A DNA stretch of 12,859 bases, taken from CALKMS01 sp036796755 (lineage in GTDB: Bacteria > Actinomycetota > Aquicultoria > SKW223 > CALKMS01). Positions 5,841 to 12,859 of this stretch are shown here, piece by piece. The stretch spans positions 1 to 12,859 of the forward strand of contig DAIRCJ010000043.1 of the NCBI GenBank assembly GCA_036796755.1, read 5' to 3'. Made by a program: the position numbers and the translations under genes. Positions within the stretch are counted from its first letter, which is position 1; each line of letters begins with the position of its first letter. The notes under the pieces are model-generated. The model saw nothing but the letters and a program-made list of their open reading frames with translations, was not told the DNA's origin and did no database searches.

Positions 5841-8221
5841 AGAAGACTAACCGGGTCAACATCAATAATTAAGCGGAAGTCAGGAGAAGAAGGAAATTTA
5901 ACTAATTTTTTTAACTCGCTTTTAATTTCTTCTTCCTCTTCGGGGAAATACTTAATGAGTAGATGATGGCGAAACCAGCCTTTAATCCTTTCAATGGGGC
6001 AGGGGGAGGGCCCTAAAACCATTGGGAAGCTTTTTTCAAGGCTCTGGCGAATTTTTTCTAATTCTTTCAGGCCTGTTTGCGCATTTTTCGAAAAAGCAAC
6101 GAGGTTTATCAGCCGAGTAAATGGGGGGTAATTAAGCTCTTTTCGGCTCTTTAATTCCTTTTCAAAGAAAGAACTGTAATCTTGGTGTAAAAATGCTTTT
6201 ATAACTTCTGACTGGGGGAAATGAGTTTGAATAACCACTTCGCCACTTTCTCCTTCTTTCCTTCCTGCTCTCCCAGCTACCTGCGTCAGAGTTTGAAAGC
6301 TTCTTTCAAAAGCTCGAAAGTCAGGGAGGTTTAAGCCAACGTCAGCATTGACCACACCTACCAGACCGATGTCAGAGAAGTCCAGCCCCTTGGCAATCAT
6401 CTGGGTTCCCAGAAGAAAGCCTTTTTTTAAGTGGAAAAACTCACTTAGTCTTCGGCGGTGAGCATCTTTACCGCGGGTGGTATCGCGGTCCATTCTGATT
6501 ACTGGCAGACCAGGGAAGGAAGCTTTAATCTCTTCCTCAATTTTTTCTGTTCCCAGACCGAGCATTTTAAAGTTAGAGCTTTCGCAGTGAGGGCAGGTGG
6601 AAGGGGGTTTGGTTTTATAGTTGCAGTGGTGGCAGAGAAGGAGCTGACGCTTGAGATGGTAAACCAGAGAGACCGAACAGTTAGGGCAAGTAAGTCCCCG
6701 GCCACAGTCTTGGCAGATTATAAAAGGAGAAAAGCCTCTTCGATTTAAAAAAAGCAAAACTTTTCGTTCTTTTCCCAAGTTTTTCTTTATTTTTTCCTTA
6801 AGCTTTTCCGAAAGGAAAGCTCCTTTTTCCTGGCTTAAGTTGACAACCTCGATTTTTGGTTTGAGCTCTCCCCGGGCCCGAAAGGGAAGTTTAAGGGTTT
6901 TGATTTTACCTTCTCGAGCCAGATACTTACTTTCAAAAGAGGGGGTTGCTGAGCCCAGAATAAGAACTGATTTTTCCATTTCAGCTAATTTAAAAGCTAC
7001 TTCTCGGGCGTGATAGCGGGGACTGGTGTTTTGCTTGTAAGAGTTTTCGTGTTCCTCATCAAGGATTATTAAACCAATGTCTGGCAGGGGAGAAAAAAGC
7101 GCTGAGCGCGGACCAACAACGATCCTTACATCTCCTTTCTTTATTGCTTGCCACTGGGCAAAGCGGTTGGCTGGGGTTAGCTGACTGTGCAGAAGAGCAA
7201 CCTGATTGCCAAATCGCTCTCTGACCCGGGAAGCTATCTGAGGGGTTAAGGCTATTTCCGGAACTAAAAGGATAGCGTTTTTACCTTTTTTCAGACACTC
7301 CTGAATTGCTTGTAAATAAACCTCAGTCTTGCCGCTTCCAGTTACTCCTTCCAGTAGAAAAGCCTCTGTTTTTCCTGCCTTTATAGCTTTTTTAATTTCC
7401 GCCAGGCATTTTTCTTGATGAGGATTTAGTTTTACTTCTCTGGATTTTTCCGGAAAAGACATTTCCATCAGAGATTGAGGAGCAAGATAAAACTCTTCAG
7501 CTAAACCTTCCTGGAGAAGTTTTTTCACTTCTTTAAGGGTAAACCCTTCCTTTTTCACTTCTTTAAAAGGGATTTCAATGGTTTCCGAAAGAAACAAGTA
7601 GAGAGCAAGCTCTGATTCGCCAAGTTTTTTGATGTTTTCCAGGCTTCCTTCTTTAAACTTTAGCCATTTTTCTCTTTTTATGCGCTTTTCTGGTTCTTTA
7701 AAAACAAACTCTCTCTTTAAAACTTCTATTTTTAGAAGCCTATCCAGGGTCCGGTTTTTAAGCTGATTGCCGTTTTTTCTGATGATTTCTTTTTCTTTTA
7801 CTCTTTTTTTCTGAACGAAGATTTGCTCTAAAAAAGCTATTTTTTCTTCCTGAGGGAAAGGTTTTCCTGTCCAGCTAAGATAAGCTTCGGTTTTTATAAA
7901 CTCAGCCGGGGGCAGAAAAAGCCTGAAGGCAAGATGGTAGGGCTCAAGATAGTAATTGCTTAACCACTCGGCTAAAAGGAAAGCTCTTCCCGGAAGAAAT
8001 TCTTTATTCACCACCGCCTTTATTGGCTGGTGAGAAGAAAGCCTTGAATGACTTTTAAGATGGCTCACAAACCCGGCTACCTGGCGATTTCTCAAAGGGA
8101 CAAGGACTAGCGAACCTTTTTTAATCTGCTCCTCAAACTCTTCAGGGATTAAATACTCCAGGGTTTCCGGCAGGCTTCGAGCTTTTAAGTTGACAATGAC
8201 TTCGGCTAATTTTTTCTTCAC
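5837..8221 (-). CDS. priA: Primosomal protein N', replication-restart helicase PriA
   Basis: PriA recognises stalled or repaired replication forks and reloads the replicative helicase. The protein has 794 residues. An N-terminal 3'-end-binding domain (about 1-105) and a winged-helix region precede the superfamily 2 helicase core: Walker A GVTGSGKT (292-299), PEIALTPQ (321-328), DEEH (388-391) with the PriA-typical SYKQ and PRYHARE after it, and GSATP (423-427). Eight zinc-binding cysteines are intact in four CxxC pairs: C503/C506, C512/C515, C530/C533, C543/C546. GTQMIAKG (605-612) and QVAGRAGR (647-654) complete the motor. It starts with GTG and has no ribosome site, but a TATAAT lies 7 bases upstream. 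It is the only minus-strand gene, converging on the NHL gene with a 4-base overlap and diverging from nrdJ. Confidence 0.97.
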   Translation of the reverse strand: MKKKLAEVIVNLKARSLPETLEYLIPEEFEEQIKKGSLVLVPLRNRQVAGFVSHLKSHSRLSSHQPIKAVVNKEFLPGRAFLLAEWLSNYYLEPYHLAFRLFLPPAEFIKTEAYLSWTGKPFPQEEKIAFLEQIFVQKKRVKEKEIIRKNGNQLKNRTLDRLLKIEVLKREFVFKEPEKRIKREKWLKFKEGSLENIKKLGESELALYLFLSETIEIPFKEVKKEGFTLKEVKKLLQEGLAEEFYLAPQSLMEMSFPEKSREVKLNPHQEKCLAEIKKAIKAGKTEAFLLEGVTGSGKTEVYLQAIQECLKKGKNAILLVPEIALTPQIASRVRERFGNQVALLHSQLTPANRFAQWQAIKKGDVRIVVGPRSALFSPLPDIGLIILDEEHENSYKQNTSPRYHAREVAFKLAEMEKSVLILGSATPSFESKYLAREGKIKTLKLPFRARGELKPKIEVVNLSQEKGAFLSEKLKEKIKKNLGKERKVLLFLNRRGFSPFIICQDCGRGLTCPNCSVSLVYHLKRQLLLCHHCNYKTKPPSTCPHCESSNFKMLGLGTEKIEEEIKASFPGLPVIRMDRDTTRGKDAHRRRLSEFFHLKKGFLLGTQMIAKGLDFSDIGLVGVVNADVGLNLPDFRAFERSFQTLTQVAGRAGRKEGESGEVVIQTHFPQSEVIKAFLHQDYSSFFEKELKSRKELNYPPFTRLINLVAFSKNAQTGLKELEKIRQSLEKSFPMVLGPSPCPIERIKGWFRHHLLIKYFPEEEEEIKSELKKLVKFPSSPDFRLIIDVDPVSLL

Positions 8222-8228
8222 ATCTTTA

Positions 8229-8234
8229 ATTATA
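8229..8234 (-). promoter_or_regulatory. -10 element (TATAAT) next to the priA start
   Basis: On the minus strand a perfect TATAAT ends 7 bases before the GTG start of priA. Transcription would begin at or within a base or two of the start codon, so the mRNA would be essentially leaderless. The -35 is poor (TTCTGG at 8252-8257, spacing 17). No purine-rich ribosome site is present. Confidence 0.5.
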
Positions 8235-8327
8235 GGCTAAGGTGATAACAGCCAGAATCTTACCTATCTTAATTCTCTCTGGAGATTGAGTAATGAGAAA
8301 AGCCAGCAATTATGAGAAAATAAATTA

Positions 8328-8332
8328 GAGGG
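8328..8332 (+). promoter_or_regulatory. Ribosome binding site of nrdJ
   Basis: GAGGG lies 6 bases before the ATG at 8339 and supports this start. A TTGAGT at 8286-8291 could be a -35, but no -10 at proper spacing is convincing. The 117-base divergent gap with priA holds no gene. Confidence 0.5.
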
Positions 8333-8338
8333 CTCAAG

Positions 8339-10432
8339 ATGGAAAGGAAGGTAATTAAGCGAGATGGCCGCCTGGTTCCTTTTGAGACCTGGCGAATAGA
8401 AAGAGCAGTTCTTAAGGCTCTGGCGGCAGTCAAAGAAAAGGACGGAGAAAAAGCCAGAGCGGTGGTTCAAGGAGTTCTTAATTTAATCAGCAAATATCCA
8501 CCTGACCACCCGCTGGCAGTTGAGGAGATTCAGGATTTAGTCGAAGCCGAACTTACCCGAAAAAATCTTTTAAAGGCAGCTAAAGCTTACATTCTCTATC
8601 GCAAGGAAAGAGAGGAGCTAAGAGAGACTAAAAAAATCTTTGGCGTTCAAGATGACTTGAAGCTTCCGGTCAATGCTCTTCAGGTGCTGGCTCGGCGCTA
8701 TCTTTTGCGCAATGAAAAAGGAGAAATAAAAGAGACGCCCCGGGAAATGTTGAAAAGAGTGGCTTCCGCTATTGCCCGGGCTGAGGAAAAGTTTGGAGAA
8801 CCGGTTGACCGAGCTTATGAAGAGTTTTTTGATTTATTAGTCAATTTTGACTTCCTGCCCAACTCTCCTACCTTGATGAATGCCGGAACGGAAATAGGTC
8901 AGCTCAGCGCTTGCTTTGTGGTTCCAGTAGAAGACAGTTTGGAAGGCATTTTTGAGGCGGTTAAGGCAATGGCAATTATTCAGAAATCTGGCGGGGGAAC
9001 TGGCTTTTCTTTTTCTCGTTTGAGGCCAAAAGGTGATATGGTGAAATCAACCCGGGGGATTGCCTCGGGTCCGGTTTCTTTTATGAAAGTTTTTGATGTC
9101 GCCACCGATGTGATTAAGCAGGGAGGGAAAAGACGAGGCGCCAATATGGGCATTTTACGGGTTGATCATCCCGACATCTTTGAGTTTATCATTGCTAAAA
9201 AGGAAGAAGGTAGCTTTACCAATTTCAACCTTTCGGTGGCGGTGACTGATGAGTTTATGGAAGCGGTGAAAAAAGACCTTGACTACGATTTAATCAATCC
9301 CCGCACGAAAAGGAAGGTTAAAAAAGTCAAGGCTCGTTCGGTTTTTGACCTTATTGTTGCCAATGCCTGGAAAAGCGGAGATCCGGGTCTGGTTTTTATT
9401 GACGAAGTTAACCGCCACAACCCAACTCCTAAGTTAGGAAGGATTGAGAGCACCAACCCTTGTGGCGAGCAACCACTTTTGCCTTACGAGTCTTGCAACC
9501 TTGGTTCTATTAACCTGTCCCGTATGGTTAAAGAGGGAAGAATAGACTGGGAAAAGATGGAAAGAGTGGTTAAAAAAGCAGTCCACTTTCTTGATAATGT
9601 TATTGAAGTTAACCATTTTCCTCTTCCTCAAATTGCTGAAATTACTTTAAAAAACAGGAAAATAGGTTTGGGAGTTATGGGGTTGGCTGAGTTTTTTATC
9701 CTGCTTGGTATTCCCTATGATAGCGACGAAGCTTTAAAGACAGCCGAAAAGGTGATGAAGTTTATTTCGGAAAAGGCGCGTGAAGCTTCAGTTGAGCTTG
9801 GTTTAAAGAGGGGTTCTTTTCCGAATTTTAAGGGAAGTTACTGGGAGAAAGAAGGTTATCCAGCTTTACGCAATGCTACCTGCACCACGGTAGCTCCAAC
9901 CGGCACTATCAGCATTATTGCTGGAACCACTTCTGGTATTGAGCCTTTGTTTGCTCTGGTCTATGTTCGTGAAGTTCTGGAAGGAAGTCGCTTAATCGAA
10001 GTCAACCCGATATTTGAAGCCTGGCTAAAGGAGAAAGGGTTGGCCAGTCGGGAACTTTTATTAAAAGTGGCCCGGGAAGGAAGCCTGAAAAACCTTCCGG
10101 AGTTTTCCGGGGATTGGCAGCGCCTTTTTGTCACCGCTTTGGATATCGGAGTTGAGTGGCATGTGAAGATGCAGGCTGCTTTCCAGAAATACACTGATAA
10201 CGCTGTTTCTAAAACTGTCAATCTGCCTTACGACTCCACTCCAGCAGATGTTCGCCGCCTTTTTTTAATGGCTTACGATTTAAAGTGCAAGGGGATAACA
10301 GTCTATCGCTATGGAAGCAAAGAAAATCAGGTTTTAAAAGTGGGCTCTCTTTTTCCAGGCGAAGAAGAAAGCCTGGTTCTGGCCGGCTCGGAGTATTCGG
10401 GTGGATGTCCGGCAACTTCTTGTCCTTTCTAA
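8339..10432 (+). CDS. nrdJ: Adenosylcobalamin-dependent (class II) ribonucleotide reductase
   Basis: This enzyme reduces ribonucleotides to deoxyribonucleotides by a B12-generated thiyl radical and works with or without oxygen. It has 697 residues. An N-terminal ATP-cone for allosteric control covers about 1-92 (VIKRDGRLVPFE). The catalytic barrel carries LPNSPTLMNAG (173-183), the redox cysteine C192, SGGGTGF (217-223), the core NPCGEQ with N373, C375 and E377, the second redox cysteine C386 (SCNLGSIN) and APTGTIS (519-525). The 11-residue step from C375 to C386 equals that from C322 to C333 in Thermotoga maritima NrdJ, so C375 is the likely thiyl radical site. The short tail ends in GGCPATSCPF; C690 and C695 should relay electrons from thioredoxin. 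No nrdB-like radical subunit or glycyl-radical partner is nearby, as expected for class II. Confidence 0.96.
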   Translation: MERKVIKRDGRLVPFETWRIERAVLKALAAVKEKDGEKARAVVQGVLNLISKYPPDHPLAVEEIQDLVEAELTRKNLLKAAKAYILYRKEREELRETKKIFGVQDDLKLPVNALQVLARRYLLRNEKGEIKETPREMLKRVASAIARAEEKFGEPVDRAYEEFFDLLVNFDFLPNSPTLMNAGTEIGQLSACFVVPVEDSLEGIFEAVKAMAIIQKSGGGTGFSFSRLRPKGDMVKSTRGIASGPVSFMKVFDVATDVIKQGGKRRGANMGILRVDHPDIFEFIIAKKEEGSFTNFNLSVAVTDEFMEAVKKDLDYDLINPRTKRKVKKVKARSVFDLIVANAWKSGDPGLVFIDEVNRHNPTPKLGRIESTNPCGEQPLLPYESCNLGSINLSRMVKEGRIDWEKMERVVKKAVHFLDNVIEVNHFPLPQIAEITLKNRKIGLGVMGLAEFFILLGIPYDSDEALKTAEKVMKFISEKAREASVELGLKRGSFPNFKGSYWEKEGYPALRNATCTTVAPTGTISIIAGTTSGIEPLFALVYVREVLEGSRLIEVNPIFEAWLKEKGLASRELLLKVAREGSLKNLPEFSGDWQRLFVTALDIGVEWHVKMQAAFQKYTDNAVSKTVNLPYDSTPADVRRLFLMAYDLKCKGITVYRYGSKENQVLKVGSLFPGEEESLVLAGSEYSGGCPATSCPF

Positions 10433-10482
10433 AGGTTATCCCTTTTAAGTTTAAGAATATTGGCTTTTAATTTGAAACCAAA

Positions 10483-10511
10483 TTTTCAGAGGTTAGAATA
10501 ACGGCTATAAT
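10483..10511 (+). promoter_or_regulatory. Promoter with consensus -10 abutting the tilS start
   Basis: TTTTCA at 10483-10488, a 17-base spacer and a perfect TATAAT at 10506-10511. Transcription should start near 10518, only a few bases before the ATG at 10523, implying a leaderless or nearly leaderless tilS-hpt mRNA. The 84-base gap after nrdJ holds no gene. Confidence 0.5.
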
Positions 10512-10522
10512 AAAAATTGGAG

Positions 10523-11926
10523 ATGAAACAAGTTTTTCTTGACCCTTTTGAAGAAAAAGTGCTACAGACAGTCAGAAAGTATTCTCTTCTGACAAGGGGC
10601 GACAAAGTTTTAGTCTCTTTTTCTGGTGGACCCGACTCTCAAGCTTTGCTTAGCTTCTTGCTTTCGGTAGAAAGCCTCTTTCAGCTGGAAATTGGCGTTT
10701 TTCACCTCAACCACAAACTGCGAAAAGAAGCCGACGAGGAGGAAAAGTTAATTCAAAAGCAGGTTGAAAGTCTGGGCTTGCGAGATTTTATTTACTCTTA
10801 CGATGTCCAGGCTTATGCTCAAGAAAACAAACTTTCACTGGAGGATGCTGGTCGCCGTCTTCGTTACCAGTTTTTGGAAAAGATTTCCGACGAGTATGGC
10901 TACAATAAAATTGCTCTCGGTCATCAGTTGAATGACTCGGTTGAGACTTTTTTAATGCGCCTTATTCAGGGAGCCTCAGTTGAAGGCTTGCGGGGGATAC
11001 TGCCAAAAAGGGGAAAGTTTATTCGCCCTTTAATTGAAGTCGAAAGGCTGGAGATTGAGTCTTACCTTAACCGCAAAGAAATAGGTTACTTTACTGACCA
11101 GAGTAATATTTCCGGTAAGAACTTGCGAAGCCGGATTCGCCACTATTTGATACCCTATTTTTTAACAGTCAACCCCCGTTTTTATCAGGCGGTAAAGCGG
11201 TTAATGGAAATTCTTAAGGAAGAAGATGAACTTATAGAAGAAACCGTGGAGAAACTATTTAAGAAATACGCTACTGAAGTGGACAGCGGTGTTGAGTTAA
11301 GATTGAAAAAACCAGCTCAGCAAACAGTTTTGCGGAGGCTGGCCAAGAAAGCCTATTTTTTAGCCGGGGGCAAAAGAATAGACTTCAAGCACCTGGATCG
11401 GATTTCAAAGCTGGCTTTAAAAGGGGGAGGCAGGGTTTCGCTACCTGGCGGGCTGGAAGCGGTCGCCAGAGACCGAAAAACAATTCACATTGGCCAGCCC
11501 AGAAAGCAAGATGAAGAAAGTTTTGAGTTTAAGGAGATTTACTTTCGGCCGCCAGGAGAAAAATCTCTTTTTCCTTTGGCTTATAAGTTAAAGGGGGTGT
11601 TTCTGGACTACACGCCTGAGCTTTTTAAAAGGATTAAAAATTCGCCTCCCAGGGTGGCCTATCTTGATGTGGCTACTTTAAAGCTGCCTTTAACTGTCAG
11701 AACCTGGAGGGAAGGCGATTTTTTCTACCCCCTGGGCTTAGGGAAACCTAAAAAACTCCAGGATTTTTTCGTAGATGAGAAAATCCCTCGGTCTAAGAGG
11801 AGAAAAATTCCCTTAATTGAGAGTAAGGGTAAAATAGTCTGGGTGGGCGGTTTGAGAATTGATGATCGCTTTAAGGTTAGCGAAAATACTAAAAGAGTTT
11901 TGAAGCTTGAGCTTTTAAAGGACTAA
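10523..11926 (+). CDS. tilS: tRNA(Ile)-lysidine synthetase
   Basis: TilS attaches lysine to C34 of the CAU-anticodon isoleucine tRNA, changing its decoding from AUG to AUA and its charging from Met to Ile; it is normally essential. From the ATG at 10523 it has 467 residues. The N-type ATP pyrophosphatase loop SGGPDS (34-39) is followed by HLNHKLR (about 61-67), DAGRRLRY (108-115), and GHQLNDSVETFLMRL (about 133-147) for ATP and tRNA contacts, with the tRNA-binding SRIRHYLIPYF shortly after. The C-terminal TilS domain ends with VRTWREGDFF and KLQDFFVDEKIPR. An overlapping TTG at 10517 would add two residues. No spaced ribosome site precedes either start; the -10 box almost touches them. It is followed 4 bases later by hpt and then ftsH, a widely conserved order. 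Confidence 0.96.
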   Translation: MKQVFLDPFEEKVLQTVRKYSLLTRGDKVLVSFSGGPDSQALLSFLLSVESLFQLEIGVFHLNHKLRKEADEEEKLIQKQVESLGLRDFIYSYDVQAYAQENKLSLEDAGRRLRYQFLEKISDEYGYNKIALGHQLNDSVETFLMRLIQGASVEGLRGILPKRGKFIRPLIEVERLEIESYLNRKEIGYFTDQSNISGKNLRSRIRHYLIPYFLTVNPRFYQAVKRLMEILKEEDELIEETVEKLFKKYATEVDSGVELRLKKPAQQTVLRRLAKKAYFLAGGKRIDFKHLDRISKLALKGGGRVSLPGGLEAVARDRKTIHIGQPRKQDEESFEFKEIYFRPPGEKSLFPLAYKLKGVFLDYTPELFKRIKNSPPRVAYLDVATLKLPLTVRTWREGDFFYPLGLGKPKKLQDFFVDEKIPRSKRRKIPLIESKGKIVWVGGLRIDDRFKVSENTKRVLKLELLKD

Positions 11927-11930
11927 GAAG

Positions 11931-12464
11931 ATGGGTTATGAAATAGAGGAAGTATTAATTGAAGAAAGCGAAATTAAAAAAAGAATTAAAGAGCTGGCCT
12001 TAGAAATTTCCCGTGATTACCAGGGGAAAAGGCCGATTCTCATTGGTATCCTGCGCGGAGCTTTTGTTTTCCTTTCTGATTTAATAAGGGAGATGAACAT
12101 TGAGGTAGAAGTGGATTTTATGGCCGTTTCCAGCTATGGCAACGCTACTCAGAGTTCAGGAGTAGTGCGGATTTTAAAAGACTTAAGCGAGAATGTGAAG
12201 AACCGACACTTGATAATTGTTGAAGATATTGTAGATAGTGGCTTGACTTTAAATTACTTAATTAGAAATCTTCAGGCTCGCGAGCCAGCCAGCATTGAAG
12301 TGGCTAGCTTGCTTTTGAAAGAAGGCCAGCAAAAGGTCCCTTTAAAAATTAAGTATCTTGGTTTTAAGATACCAAACAAGTTTGTGGTTGGCTTTGGTCT
12401 TGATTGTGGCCAGAAGTGGCGCTATCTTCCCTATGTTGCCTCAGTTAAGAAAACCGGCAAGTAG
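11931..12464 (+). CDS. hpt: Hypoxanthine phosphoribosyltransferase
   Basis: A purine-salvage enzyme that joins hypoxanthine, and usually guanine, to PRPP to form IMP or GMP in the cytoplasm. Its 177 residues match the family length. Visible motifs are GILRGAFVF (39-47), VDFMAVSSYG for the flexible catalytic loop (61-70), the PRPP-binding VEDIVDSGLTL (97-107) with the two acidic residues, and VVGFGLDCGQKWRYLPYV near the C-terminus, which holds the purine-contacting region. AAAGGA in the end of tilS lies 8 bases before the ATG at 11931, so translation is probably coupled. The position between tilS and ftsH is the standard one. Specificity for hypoxanthine over guanine cannot be settled from sequence. 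Confidence 0.95.
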   Translation: MGYEIEEVLIEESEIKKRIKELALEISRDYQGKRPILIGILRGAFVFLSDLIREMNIEVEVDFMAVSSYGNATQSSGVVRILKDLSENVKNRHLIIVEDIVDSGLTLNYLIRNLQAREPASIEVASLLLKEGQQKVPLKIKYLGFKIPNKFVVGFGLDCGQKWRYLPYVASVKKTGK

Positions 12465-12475
12465 TCTTTAGCCGG
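12454..12475 (+). terminator. Possible weak terminator after hpt
   Basis: CCGGC (12454-12458) pairs with GCCGG (12471-12475) around a 12-base loop that contains the hpt stop codon, followed by CATTTCTT. The stem is short and the T run poor, so partial termination before the ftsH promoter is only a possibility. Confidence 0.25.
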
Positions 12476-12548
12476 CATTTCTTAGCCTCTTCCGGGTTTA
12501 TTAATTAAAACTGGATTGATTGGTTTTTCCTTGTTAAAGCTATCTAAA

Positions 12549-12577
12549 TTGAGGAGAAGCCCGAATTATGGTAAAAT
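12549..12577 (+). promoter_or_regulatory. ftsH: Promoter with extended -10, for ftsH
   Basis: TTGAGG at 12549-12554, a 17-base spacer and TAAAAT at 12572-12577 preceded by TGG (extended -10). Transcription would start near 12584, giving a leader of about 24 bases that includes AAGGAG (12598-12603), 4 bases before the ATG. Confidence 0.6.
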
Positions 12578-12607
12578 TTTTAAGTCAATTGATTTTTAAG
12601 GAGTGAA

Positions 12608-12859
12608 ATGGACAATAAACAAGCCCGAAATTTTTTTGTTTATGTACTTTTAGTTCTGGCTCTGGTCTATCTTTTTAGTTCGGGGATAGTTACCCGCCCG
12701 CTTTATCGGGAAATCCCCTTTGGTCAGTTTATCCGGGATGTGGAGAAAGGAAAGGTGGAAAAGGTTACTCTTCACGAAGGTAAAAATCTGGTTGAAGCTG
12801 ACTACAAAGACGGTTCTCATCGCAAAACCAGTGTCCCTTCCGATTACAACCTGACCGAA
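12608..12859 (+). CDS. ftsH: ATP-dependent zinc metalloprotease FtsH, N-terminal part (cut by window end)
   Basis: The first 84 codons of a membrane protease that degrades misfolded membrane proteins and selected regulators. Visible are a short cytoplasmic start (MDNKQARN), the first membrane segment (about residues 9-26) and the beginning of the FtsH extracytoplasmic domain, with EIPFGQFIRDVEKGKVEKV typical of the family. The AAA+ and HEXXH protease domains lie beyond the right edge. AAGGAG just before ATG 12608 fixes the start. Identification rests on the N-terminal pattern plus the conserved tilS-hpt-ftsH order. The gene runs off the end with an open frame; its own promoter in the 143-base gap lets it be expressed apart from tilS-hpt. 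Confidence 0.9.
   Translation, partial: MDNKQARNFFVYVLLVLALVYLFSSGIVTRPLYREIPFGQFIRDVEKGKVEKVTLHEGKNLVEADYKDGSHRKTSVPSDYNLTE

Noticed and set aside
6458..6748. Plus-strand open frame opposite the zinc-binding part of priA
   Set aside because: It is antisense to the conserved cysteine pairs, with no family resemblance or start signal.
8339..10432. Intein or insertion in the ribonucleotide reductase, a frequent intein host
   Set aside because: The frame is continuous, the length is that of an uninterrupted class II enzyme, and the motifs around NPCGEQ and APTGT are directly joined.
10469..10484. Hairpin AATTTG-AAAC-CAAATT after nrdJ as a terminator
   Set aside because: The stem is nearly all A/T, so it would be weak, and only a few T residues follow before a C.
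12507..12527. AAAAC...GTTTT inverted repeat before the ftsH promoter
   Set aside because: Five pairs, four of them A-T, around an 11-base loop; expected by chance in this AT-rich gap.

Overview
This window is an ordinary, densely packed bacterial chromosome segment of housekeeping and envelope genes. I see no phage, insertion sequence, CRISPR array, tRNA or rRNA. Two genes are cut by the window edges: a TIM-barrel protein at the left, and ftsH at the right. The DNA leans AT-rich. TTG and GTG starts are common, and A/T-rich -10 elements sit just ahead of several genes. The gene set fits a deep-branching Gram-positive-type (Actinobacteriota or Firmicutes-like) anaerobe or thermophile: a YabE/Rpf-like G5-3D cell-wall protein beside ksgA, tilS-hpt-ftsH in order, a B12-dependent ribonucleotide reductase, and membrane-anchored TPR and NHL proteins. 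That lineage call is inference from gene content, not an identification.

Layout. (1) Positions 1-1177: two overlapping tandem TIM-barrel sugar isomerase/epimerase-like genes of unknown substrate. (2) 1178-3946: a promoter, then a DUF348-G5-3D cell-wall protein, 16S rRNA dimethyltransferase ksgA, and a membrane-anchored phosphatidylserine decarboxylase-family gene. (3) 4022-5840: two overlapping genes, a TPR protein and an NHL beta-propeller, both predicted to display their domains outside the membrane. (4) 5837-8221, minus strand: priA, convergent with the NHL gene through a shared TTAA. (5) 8339-10432: nrdJ, divergent from priA. (6) 10523-12859: tilS-hpt as a tight pair, then ftsH behind its own promoter.

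Together these genes cover ribosome maturation (ksgA), tRNA decoding (tilS), purine salvage (hpt), dNTP supply (nrdJ), replication restart (priA), membrane proteolysis (ftsH), phospholipid synthesis (psd) and cell-wall turnover (3D protein). The least understood parts are the tandem TIM-barrel pair and the TPR-NHL pair. The clearest regulatory signals are two promoters sharing an extended -10 (TGGTAAAAT), and TATAAT boxes placed so close to the priA and tilS starts that leaderless transcripts are likely. I did not find convincing evidence for a wholly new system.
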